This document shows, in pieces, positions 55,441 through 63,357 of a stretch of DNA of 64,000 nt. The notes below the pieces were generated by a model. It was not told where the DNA came from. It did not search any database and was given only the letters and a program-made list of their open reading frames with translations. Each line of letters starts with the position of its first letter. The first letter of the stretch is position 1. The translations under genes and the position numbers were made by a program. Source of the stretch: Pseudochrobactrum saccharolyticum (lineage in GTDB: Bacteria > Pseudomonadota > Alphaproteobacteria > Rhizobiales > Rhizobiaceae); assembly GCF_008801715.1 (NCBI RefSeq), contig NZ_VZPG01000001.1, forward strand, positions 496,001 to 560,000, written 5' to 3'.

Positions 55441-56568
55441 TTAAAGCAGGCGCTGATAAACCGCCAAAGTCTGATCTGCGATTCCAGACCAGCTGTAGTT
55501 TTTTGCAATTTCCGCACTCTGTTCAGCCGCCTGCGCTGCACTGAAAGGCTGATCCAGTTTTTCAGCCATTTGCTTTGCTAAGGCCTGCGTATCTCCGAGA
55601 GGGAAATAATCAGCCTCCGGCAAGCCGACTTCAAGATTGGCGGTAATATCACTGGCCAGAACCGGCAATCCGTAGCCCATCGCCTCCATCATCGCGATCG
55701 GCATGCCTTCATGACTGGACGGTAAAACAAACAAAGCTGCATTGCTGTAAAGCGCCCTCAGATCATCGCCGCGTTGCATGCCGGTGAGCACGATATTCGG
55801 CGTTTTGGCAGCCAGAGCTTTCACCTGATCGACATAAGGTGACTGATGATCGGCGGCACCGACAATCGCCAATTTCTTATCCGTGTGATAACCCGCAGCC
55901 TGCATGGCAGCAAAAGCGGCAATCAGATCGTGCTGGTTCTTTTCCGGCACGATACGGGCAACCATCACCACATATTTCTTCTGCTCCAGTGCAAATGTCT
56001 GCAACACAGCGCTTGCCCCACCGGTTTCCCGTAAGGTCACACCATTCGGAATAAATTGTGCGGAAACCTGATAGCGTTCTGCCATAGCCTCAGCGATATG
56101 ACGGGAAACGGCAATCCGCTGACTGGCAAAACGCATCCCTGCCCATTCGCCGGTTTTCAGCATTTTGCGGGCAAGTCCGCCCCATTTATCGCGGTTATAA
56201 TCAAAACCATGATGGGTAACGACGGTTTTAAGCCCAAGCAATCGTGCCAAAGGGGTCAGCAAAGCCGGTCCGATTGCATGAATATGCAGGATGTCAGGAC
56301 GTCGAACTGCCGCCACCAGCACGCCGAGAAATGTATGAGCAATCGCTTCAAATTTCGTGGAAAGCGGCGCCCAAAGCGGCGTGACCTGCACACCCTCCCA
56401 TTGATAAGGCTTTTTCTGGGTCAGATAGGGTTTGCGTCCCAGCACTTCGACATCCCAGCCTTTTTCAACAAAAACGCGGGCAAGCTCTTCAACATGCTTC
56501 TCCACACCGCCCTGCACTTGCGGCACACCACGCAAACCGAGCATCATCACTTTGGGGCGCTTACTCAT
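55441..56568 (-). CDS. Glycosyltransferase family 4 (GT-B fold)
   Basis: A 375-residue transferase using a nucleotide sugar to extend a surface polysaccharide repeat unit in the cytoplasm. The N-terminal half starts VMMLGLRGVPQVQGGVEKHVEELA and the C-terminal donor domain carries the E-x7-E motif in LPSSHEGMPIAMMEAMGYGLPVLASD near residue 280. Donor sugar unknown. ATG 56568 overlaps the stop of the upstream GT4 gene by four bases, so the two are coupled. It is the last gene of the leftward block. Confidence 0.9.
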   Translation of the reverse strand: MSKRPKVMMLGLRGVPQVQGGVEKHVEELARVFVEKGWDVEVLGRKPYLTQKKPYQWEGVQVTPLWAPLSTKFEAIAHTFLGVLVAAVRRPDILHIHAIGPALLTPLARLLGLKTVVTHHGFDYNRDKWGGLARKMLKTGEWAGMRFASQRIAVSRHIAEAMAERYQVSAQFIPNGVTLRETGGASAVLQTFALEQKKYVVMVARIVPEKNQHDLIAAFAAMQAAGYHTDKKLAIVGAADHQSPYVDQVKALAAKTPNIVLTGMQRGDDLRALYSNAALFVLPSSHEGMPIAMMEAMGYGLPVLASDITANLEVGLPEADYFPLGDTQALAKQMAEKLDQPFSAAQAAEQSAEIAKNYSWSGIADQTLAVYQRLL

Positions 56569-57809
56569 GCGCGTACTCCCAGATCAGCGTAAAGAGCGAG
56601 CATACGATTACGATAGGCTTCAGCCGAGAATTCATTCAAAATCCATTCACGCCCGGCCAGCCCCATCCGGTTACACTCCGCAAGCGGCATAGCAGCCATA
56701 TGGCTTAGTTGTGCTGCCAGATCATCAGCATTACCGGCCTCAGCAGTCAGTCCGGTCTCACCTTCACGGATCATCTCCGGAATACCGCCAATACGTGCGC
56801 CGATCACCGGTGTGCCCAGCGCATAGGCCTCCAGAATGCTGACCGGTGCATTTTCATACCATTCTGACGGCAGAACCAGCGCCCTTGCCTCACCGATCAG
56901 ACGATGCAGCTTTTCGCCGGTCACATAACCGGCGAAAGCTACCGGCGCGCTGAGTTCCGCTGCCAGTGCTTTCAATTCGGCCTCATCAGGGCCCGTACCG
57001 GCAATGACCAATTTCACATCGGATTTTGCCGCTGCAGTGATAAGCGTTTTGAGGCCTTTTTCTGGTGCTAAGCGACCGGCAAACAGCAGATAGTCCTGCG
57101 CCTCATAAACCGGCTTCAGATGATCCGTTTCCACGAAATTCGGAATATAGACCAGTTGCTCCGGCGGCCAGCCCCATTCAATCAGCTTCTCACGGTAGAA
57201 ACGGCTCGGCACCACAAAGCGGTCAACTTTATTGCGGTAAAGGCCGAGCATCCGGTGAACAGCAGTTTCGACAAAAACCAGTCCGCTGAGCGAAACCGAC
57301 CCTTTGATGCAGCGATTGGCGACCACATTATAAATCCGGCCACCTTTGCACTGCTCACAAACATGACCGTCAACCAGCATTTTATAAGCAGGACAGGCCA
57401 GTTTCAGATCATGCACGGTCATTACAACCGGAATATTATGCTGCTTCAGCGTCGCAAAAATTGACGGTGACAAATGGTGATAGACATTATGCGCATGAGC
57501 GATATCCGGTTTCGCGGCTTCCAGCAATTGGCTCAGATTTTGCTGCGCCTCGCGGGAATAAATGATCTTAGCAGCCTGCTTAACCTTGGTCAGCGCAGAG
57601 CTTTCACGGCCATATTCAATTTCAGATACAAAATAGCGCGACCAGTCTGAAGGCAGATTTTCCGGATGCTGCATGGCAAAAGGCACGGCATCCCAGCCGA
57701 TATCCTCGAACAGGCTCATATGATCGAGAAAGATCGCTTCCGCTCCGCCACGCCGGTAAAAATAATTATTAATTGCCAGCAGACGCATCTGCTTCTCATC
57801 TAAGGTCAT
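56565..57809 (-). CDS. Glycosyltransferase family 4 (second)
   Basis: The 414-residue GT-B enzyme (start ATG 57809, six bases after GAGG; a TTG 12 bases earlier is in frame, and ATG 57788 would also fit) has the N-terminal YFYRRGGAEAIFLDHM and the donor motif VLPSEWYENAPVSILEAYALGTPVIG near residue 310. A cluster of Cys (DGHVCEQCKGG near 140) resembles a small zinc-binding loop in such transferases. It should add another sugar of the same repeat unit. Two-gene coupling with the following transferase. Confidence 0.9.
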   Translation of the reverse strand: MTLDEKQMRLLAINNYFYRRGGAEAIFLDHMSLFEDIGWDAVPFAMQHPENLPSDWSRYFVSEIEYGRESSALTKVKQAAKIIYSREAQQNLSQLLEAAKPDIAHAHNVYHHLSPSIFATLKQHNIPVVMTVHDLKLACPAYKMLVDGHVCEQCKGGRIYNVVANRCIKGSVSLSGLVFVETAVHRMLGLYRNKVDRFVVPSRFYREKLIEWGWPPEQLVYIPNFVETDHLKPVYEAQDYLLFAGRLAPEKGLKTLITAAAKSDVKLVIAGTGPDEAELKALAAELSAPVAFAGYVTGEKLHRLIGEARALVLPSEWYENAPVSILEAYALGTPVIGARIGGIPEMIREGETGLTAEAGNADDLAAQLSHMAAMPLAECNRMGLAGREWILNEFSAEAYRNRMLALYADLGVRA

Positions 57810-57828
57810 GCGTTCCCTCAAGCAGGCC

Positions 57829-57926
57829 TGAGAGCATAATTTCTTAAACTTGAAACAGAAATTATGCTCTCACTTTAAAGTGTCAGAGCGAGTTTTGTGC
57901 ACCCAATGGGTGTCTGGCGCTCTAAA
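57829..57926. repeat. Dispersed double palindrome inside the polysaccharide locus
   Basis: AGAGCATAATTTC (57831-57843) pairs with GAAATTATGCTCT (57858-57870), and AGAGCG (57885-57890) with CGCTCT (57918-57923). Near-copy of 35142-35248. It sits between the deacetylase and the GT4 genes on the same strand. Confidence 0.8.
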
Positions 57927-57945
57927 GCTTTATAAATTTTACACA

Positions 57946-58725
57946 TCACACAGCATGTGCAGATGCATAATCATCCAGTGCTTCATCAACTGTTAAAATT
58001 TCACATCCGCTTTGCACCGCATATTGAACCAGTTTTTCAAAGGTCGCCGGTGTGCAGCCATAGGATGTCGGTGTTTCAGAAATGTCATGCGTAAAAAAGA
58101 TCAGCCAGCCCGGCTGCGCTTTCACCGCATCAATTTCCCGCGTCAATTGTAATGAATGTGCCTCTGGCTGGCGGATCTCCATACCATACAACATTTGCGG
58201 GCTTATTGCCCCGCGATTGATCCGGTTTTCTCCGGCGCGGCAAGTACGGTAATTGCGCGCCAACCGCCGATGGGCAAAATAGGAAACCGCATTATAGGGA
58301 TAGGCAAAATTAAACTTCGGACCATGTCCGCCTTTGTTATCTCCCAGAATCCGGCTCAGAAATGACCGGTTTCGGTCAATCTCACTTTGCAACTGCGCAT
58401 CCTTAAGTGCCGCAACATTCGCATGTGAAAATGTATGGCACCCGATTTCATGCCCGCGTTCCGCCAGTTCACGAATTCCGCTTTCGGTAATCAGTTTACG
58501 GCTGGTTTCTGATGTACCGGCGAGCCCTCCGGCCACATAAAATGTTCCGCGCAATCCGTATTTTTCCAATATGGTCGCGCCATAATACAAAGTGCTGTCA
58601 GGCACATCGTCGAAAGTGAACGTGATCACCGCATGATCCGTTGGCACATGAAGTGTTTTAGGAGCGAGACGGGACATCAGCCGTGCCTGTAAACGAGCGA
58701 CCCAGTATTTAATTTTGTGCTTCAC
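57946..58725 (-). CDS. Polysaccharide deacetylase of the polysaccharide locus
   Basis: A 259-residue NodB-fold protein with TFDDVPDSTLYYG (near residue 32) for metal/catalytic Asp and the zinc motif HTFSHANV near residue 97; FAYPYNAVSYF and the later FFTHDISETP (His) complete the site. It has no signal peptide, so it may act on lipid-linked precursors. GTG 58725 overlaps the stop of the Wzy-like gene (GTGA), which ties deacetylation to polymer assembly. The enzyme differs from the deacetylase at 8911. Confidence 0.87.
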   Translation of the reverse strand: MKHKIKYWVARLQARLMSRLAPKTLHVPTDHAVITFTFDDVPDSTLYYGATILEKYGLRGTFYVAGGLAGTSETSRKLITESGIRELAERGHEIGCHTFSHANVAALKDAQLQSEIDRNRSFLSRILGDNKGGHGPKFNFAYPYNAVSYFAHRRLARNYRTCRAGENRINRGAISPQMLYGMEIRQPEAHSLQLTREIDAVKAQPGWLIFFTHDISETPTSYGCTPATFEKLVQYAVQSGCEILTVDEALDDYASAHAV

Positions 58726-60041
58726 CGTGTCACTCCGATACTGCCTGATGCGAACGCAAGCGAGGGCGCATCGTCATAAGGAACCGGCACTGCCAATGCC
58801 TGCAAACGCAAGCCGAACAGAGCCATCATAACGCTGAACCATAATAAACTGCCGGTTTCAAAGAATACACTTTCAAGCGCGCCCCCAAACAAACCGTAAA
58901 GCCAGATACGTACATAAAGCCGCACAACAGGCGTATAGAGGTTTTGCTGTGAAATCCGCCTGATGTAAAGTAATGGCAGCACTAAAATCCAGATAAAGAC
59001 AAGCAAAAAACCAATAACACCGAGATTAATTAACGCATCGACCCATGCATTGTGACCGTTAAAAGCACGCGGAGACCAGTTTTCCACTGTATCATTATTA
59101 ACCAGAGCGTCCGTCAGCCAATAACCATGAAGCCCGTGCCCGATCAATGGCCTATCAGCAATTGCCCCTACAGCCAGTCGCCAGATATCCGAACGGTTGG
59201 TGAAACTGGCATCAATGCCGAGCGATGTAATAAACTCATAGACAGACGGTATCAATGCAGCGCCGACCGTTAAAAAATTGATCGTTAACACACCGCCGAC
59301 AGCAATCGGCACACGCAGCCACTTAATTTTCTCGAAAACATAGGCGATCAGCAGGATCATCGGGAACATGGCTGTCGATGTCTTGCCGCCGGTATGCATC
59401 AAAAAGAACACCGACAAAACAAGGATCAGCCAGCCCGCAAGGTGATAGCCTTTATCTTTCAGGTAAAGCCCGAAGAAGCCACTGACCAGCATGGCTGCAG
59501 AGGCAACATTCTTATGGGCAAAATGACCGCGCCAGTTCCCTAACTGCTCATCGCCTAATTCGGAACTGAACTGATGTATAGCCACTAACGGCTTGAACAT
59601 TACACCGAAATAGGCAAGCCCCAGCATGACAAACAGCCCTGCCATAATCATTTTGGCGAATTGCTCTTCAGAACGCGGCAATAACAGGAATACCGAGGCA
59701 TTGAGCATAATGATGCAGGAAAGAATAAGCTGTTTTAAGGATTCAACCCGCTCTGCAGAGAAAAGCGCCGCGAGCAAAATCCATATGACCAGCAACACGA
59801 TTAAAGGCCTGGGTTGCAATACCAGCTTCTTTAACGGGCTGATGGCAACATAACAAATAGCACTTGCAAAGAGCAGCAAGGAAACGACCTGATTAAACAG
59901 GCTTGAGCCGCCTTCAGCCGCCGCCGAAGCCGTTTCCGCAGGAAAAGGCTCGATCGTCACCCAGAGGTAAAAGAACTGCGCCATGAATAAGGTCGCAGCA
60001 AGAAAACCCCTTATATCGCTCATGCCGGAGGTGCGGATCAT
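58722..60041 (-). CDS. O-antigen ligase/polymerase-like membrane protein (Wzy/ExoQ type)
   Basis: A 439-residue integral membrane protein with about 10-12 helices and the Wzy_C/O-antigen-ligase loop (DRPLIGHGLHGYWLTD near residue 280, and HNAWVDALINLGVIGFLLVFIWI near 315). It could polymerise repeat units (Wzy) or ligate chains. ATG 60041 is chosen over TTG 60047. It lies 15 bases after the Wzz/GumC-like gene and is coupled to the deacetylase by a GTGA overlap. Confidence 0.87.
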   Translation of the reverse strand: MIRTSGMSDIRGFLAATLFMAQFFYLWVTIEPFPAETASAAAEGGSSLFNQVVSLLLFASAICYVAISPLKKLVLQPRPLIVLLVIWILLAALFSAERVESLKQLILSCIIMLNASVFLLLPRSEEQFAKMIMAGLFVMLGLAYFGVMFKPLVAIHQFSSELGDEQLGNWRGHFAHKNVASAAMLVSGFFGLYLKDKGYHLAGWLILVLSVFFLMHTGGKTSTAMFPMILLIAYVFEKIKWLRVPIAVGGVLTINFLTVGAALIPSVYEFITSLGIDASFTNRSDIWRLAVGAIADRPLIGHGLHGYWLTDALVNNDTVENWSPRAFNGHNAWVDALINLGVIGFLLVFIWILVLPLLYIRRISQQNLYTPVVRLYVRIWLYGLFGGALESVFFETGSLLWFSVMMALFGLRLQALAVPVPYDDAPSLAFASGSIGVTR

Positions 60042-60056
60042 CTGCAACCTGCTTCA

Positions 60057-61613
60057 CTATTTTTTATAAGAAGCGCGGGACTGTGCACGTAAGAGACCGA
60101 TAAATCCGAAAAGCAAGGCCAGCCCTGTACCAAGACCACCGCCGACAACGGCACCGGCAACAGTAAGAAGAGCTGTACCCGGAGGCCATGAACGGCTTTT
60201 CGGTGGCAAGGCCGGTGAAGCAATACGGATATTAGTCGCATCGATCTGCTGGCGTTGCGCAATTTCCTGCGCACGGGTCAGATAGGTCTGATACAGCGTA
60301 GTCTTTGTCAGGCGGTCGCGTTCAAGATCATTCAGCGTAACCTGTGCATCCGTATCGAGGGAAACCGCTGACCGGGCAGTCTCAATCTGACGGCGCAAAG
60401 TTTCGACCACAGAATTTGCCTGATCCAGATCCAGCTTTGCGGCACGTAAAATCCGTGACGTTTCCTGCGAAATTTGTGCCTGCAGGCCTGCAATTTGCGA
60501 CTGCGTGCTGGCCAGTTCAGGATAACGCGGACCATAAGTCATGGTCATAGCATCAAGACGCTGTTTCAGGGTCGCATATTGTGTGCGCAATGCAGTCAGC
60601 GTCGGGGATTGCAATGTACCGGACGGATCCAGAGCCTGATTGCCGGCACTGGTCAGTTCTGCATAACGGGATTTTGCCTCGGCCTGACGGCTCAGAGCGC
60701 CGACGAGCTGTGAATTGATTTCTGTCAAAGCCTGTGCACTGACCAGCTCACCGGTATTACCGGTCTGAAGCCCCTGCGCATTGCGGAACTGCGCTACTTT
60801 CATTTCGGCTTCAGTTGCAGCCTTTTTCAGCTCACTCAGCGGTTCTGTCAAAGCACGGGCAGCGCGTGCGGCACCATCCCGCTCATTCTGTGCAACTTCA
60901 TCCTGAAAGGCCTTGGCGACAGTATCTGCCAATATAACGGCCTTTTCAGGCTCCCGCGCCCAGACAGTGAGGTTAATCAGATAAGAACGCTCCGGACGGC
61001 GCGCCTCAACACGTGATGACAATTCACGCAAGGCTGCAATATTCTTTGCCTGTTGCGGATCGACAGTATCATCCTTCTTCGGCTCACCCAGAAGACCGGA
61101 GAATAATGTTTTCTCTGTTCCGTTAAATTCCGGATCATCCTGCAATTTCAGTTCGTCGACCACACGTTGCATCACATTACCGGATGTCAGCAAGCGCAGC
61201 TTGCTTTCAATATCCATCAGCTGGCTTTCTGCCTGCATACTGGTGGCATAAACATCATTCGGCACAACCTGCAAATTTGATGGTGCAACAATGATATCCG
61301 AACCCGCAGTGAAACGCGGCTTGGCGGTTTTACCAAAACCTATGCCGACAGCTGCCCCCACCAGAGCCAGCAGCAGGATCAGCCACCAAAAGCGCAGCAA
61401 CCAATTGATAATATCTGAAAAACCAACAACCGGAAAAACCCAGCTGCGCTGTGCAGAACGCGCCTCGTCACTGTCTGCATAATCCTGTTGCGAAGAGGAA
61501 GAAACGGCTTGAGAGGCTCGTATATCTGTATCCGGCTGCAAAACAGCTTCTGCACCACGGCTGCCGGCAGACGCGGGTTTGGCTTTTTTAGCTAATTCTT
61601 GCAGCGTATACAT
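60057..61613 (-). CDS. Wzz/GumC-like polysaccharide co-polymerase
   Basis: A 518-residue inner-membrane protein that controls polymer chain length and export. The N-terminal 60 residues are Ser/Gln/Ala-rich and cytoplasmic; a membrane helix (about 74-92, LLRFWWLILLLALVGAAVGIG) is followed by the Wzz domain (RFTAGSDIIVAPSNLQVVP), a long coiled coil (about 270-440) and a second helix (about 485-508). No tyrosine-kinase domain is attached, which sets it apart from ExoP-type proteins. It is the first gene of the leftward block. Confidence 0.9.
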   Translation of the reverse strand: MYTLQELAKKAKPASAGSRGAEAVLQPDTDIRASQAVSSSSQQDYADSDEARSAQRSWVFPVVGFSDIINWLLRFWWLILLLALVGAAVGIGFGKTAKPRFTAGSDIIVAPSNLQVVPNDVYATSMQAESQLMDIESKLRLLTSGNVMQRVVDELKLQDDPEFNGTEKTLFSGLLGEPKKDDTVDPQQAKNIAALRELSSRVEARRPERSYLINLTVWAREPEKAVILADTVAKAFQDEVAQNERDGAARAARALTEPLSELKKAATEAEMKVAQFRNAQGLQTGNTGELVSAQALTEINSQLVGALSRQAEAKSRYAELTSAGNQALDPSGTLQSPTLTALRTQYATLKQRLDAMTMTYGPRYPELASTQSQIAGLQAQISQETSRILRAAKLDLDQANSVVETLRRQIETARSAVSLDTDAQVTLNDLERDRLTKTTLYQTYLTRAQEIAQRQQIDATNIRIASPALPPKSRSWPPGTALLTVAGAVVGGGLGTGLALLFGFIGLLRAQSRASYKK

Positions 61614-61887
61614 CAGACATCTCTAATAGCTTGAGGCAAAACCCGTATAGAGGGCTCAATTGCTGTATCTACTTATGCAGTAACAGAGATATTAAAAAAA
61701 AAGGTTAACAAAGCCTCATCGGCATAGTTTAAGTATTAGATTCCATGAAAAGCATTATTTTAAATTTTACTTATAATAATTAATAACAGGCTTCCCCTGC
61801 CTTTTTGTTTTCCGGCCTAAATCGGTCTAAAATTGTTCCCTTTCACAGGAAAATGCTATAGAGAGGCTGCGACAAGGGAAATAAACT
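61614..61887. promoter_or_regulatory. Divergent AT-rich promoter region, wzz/wzx
   Basis: A 274-base AT-rich gap between the leftward block (first gene GumC-like) and the rightward flippase gene. Both promoters must lie here; individual -35/-10 boxes cannot be chosen safely. A tract of nine A occurs near 61692-61701. Confidence 0.5.
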
Positions 61888-63183
61888 ATGAGTGAAACGG
61901 AGTTGCCGGACAACCGCATGTCTGCACGTATCCGACGATATTTACCGTCGCTCCTCTCCTATATGGCTTCCAGCGGCAGCCTCATCATGGCAAGTGTAGC
62001 ACAGCTTGCGACATTTGCTATTCTCGCGCGTTTTCTCGGCGCGGCTGAATTTGGTATGTTCATCACTATCATGGCAATCACCAGCATTGTCGTGCATATT
62101 TGCGGCATTGGCAGCGCTGAAAGCCTGCTGCGGCGCGTGGCGCAGAATAAAAAAATATATCCGGTCATGCTCGGTCACAATCTGATATTGATCGGTATCA
62201 GCGGTGCTCTGCTCGTAGCTGCCGGAATGCTTATCCTGCCCTACTGGATCGAATTTTCACCTGATCCTGTCACCAACACGATCAGTCTCTTTCTCTATCT
62301 TGTCACCAATATTGTCTTGCTGCGCATGATTTTGCTGGCTGAGGCCGTCTATATCGGACACAGCAATTTCAAAGCAGCCAATCTCTCTGTGGTCGGCTTC
62401 GCCCTTGCCCGTACGCTTGCGGCGGTTCTGGCTTGTGTTGTGTTTGGCGTCAGCACCATTAACGGCTGGGCCTGGTGGCAATTTGCCTGTCACGTATTAG
62501 TTGCCGGAATATACTGGCTGTTTTTAATGCGGCTGGGCAAACCCATCTTCCATATTATGCGTGAGGAAATCAAACTCGGTATCTTCTTTGCCACCCCGTT
62601 CATCTTCCGCGCCATTCGCCAGAATATCGACTTGTTGCTGCTTGGTCTTCTTCTCTCCCCCGCAGTCATCGGCAGCTACGGCGTTGCACGACGGATTGTC
62701 GACAGCAGCTATCTGAATATTGATGCCATGAGCCGTTTGCTCTATCCCCGCTTTGCTAAAATGAGTGCGAACGGCATCGACAAAGCCTGGCCTCTGGCAC
62801 AAAAAGCCACGCTGATGGCATTGGGTATTTCCGTTTTCACAGCGACATTTGTTTATTTTTTGGCACCATATCTGCCACTGATTTTCGGTCAGGAATATCA
62901 GTCCATGGTATATTTTACGCAGGTGCTGTGCTGGGTCATTATTTTCTATGCATTATGGTCTGTCAGCGTCGAGGTAATGGGGTCTGCCGGTGAGCACGGC
63001 TATCGCGCGGCTATTCTTAACACCGGCAATATAATCGGCGCGCCGATACTGGCATTTGCCACATGGCTGATGCCGCCGACAGGTACATTTATTTCAATCT
63101 ATCTGATTGAAATCTCCATCGCCATCTGCGCATGGCTGGTGCTGTTGCGCTTGATGCGCAGGGCAAAACAGAGTTCAGTTTAG
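61888..63183 (+). CDS. Polysaccharide flippase (Wzx/MATE-like, oligosaccharide exporter)
   Basis: A 431-residue membrane protein with about 12-14 helices, starting with a basic cytosolic segment and LIMASVAQLATFAILARFLGAAEFGMFITIM, the hallmark of the polysaccharide-synthesis flippase family. It moves lipid-linked repeat units across the inner membrane. Later blocks such as RQNIDLLLLGLLLSPAVIGSYGVARRIVD support this. It is transcribed away from the other locus genes. ATG 61888 with AAGGGAAATAA upstream. Confidence 0.92.
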   Translation: MSETELPDNRMSARIRRYLPSLLSYMASSGSLIMASVAQLATFAILARFLGAAEFGMFITIMAITSIVVHICGIGSAESLLRRVAQNKKIYPVMLGHNLILIGISGALLVAAGMLILPYWIEFSPDPVTNTISLFLYLVTNIVLLRMILLAEAVYIGHSNFKAANLSVVGFALARTLAAVLACVVFGVSTINGWAWWQFACHVLVAGIYWLFLMRLGKPIFHIMREEIKLGIFFATPFIFRAIRQNIDLLLLGLLLSPAVIGSYGVARRIVDSSYLNIDAMSRLLYPRFAKMSANGIDKAWPLAQKATLMALGISVFTATFVYFLAPYLPLIFGQEYQSMVYFTQVLCWVIIFYALWSVSVEVMGSAGEHGYRAAILNTGNIIGAPILAFATWLMPPTGTFISIYLIEISIAICAWLVLLRLMRRAKQSSV

Positions 63184-63355
63184 AGCGACCTTATTGCACC
63201 CGAAGAGGCGCCCGTCGCTCTAGAGCGGTTTAAGTCCAGATTGGATCATAGCGCTCGCGTCTCAATTCTTTGTTTGGTCGCATTATCACGGGCGTCAAGT
63301 TGATCCAACTTGACATAATCAAGAAGTCAAGTTGATCCAACTTGACTGTGAAATG
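63181..63355. repeat. Repeat cluster in a convergent gap: dispersed palindrome plus twin 21-base palindromes
   Basis: TAGAGCGAC (63181-63189) pairs with GTCGCTCTA (63214-63222). Further right, two identical 21-base near-palindromes with arms GTCAAGTTG and CAACTTGAC lie at 63294-63314 and 63326-63346, 11 bases apart. AAATGCTCTA follows at 63351-63360. The gap lies between the 3' ends of the flippase and the GT2 gene, so terminator or repeat functions are both possible. Confidence 0.7.
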
Positions 63356-63357
63356 CT

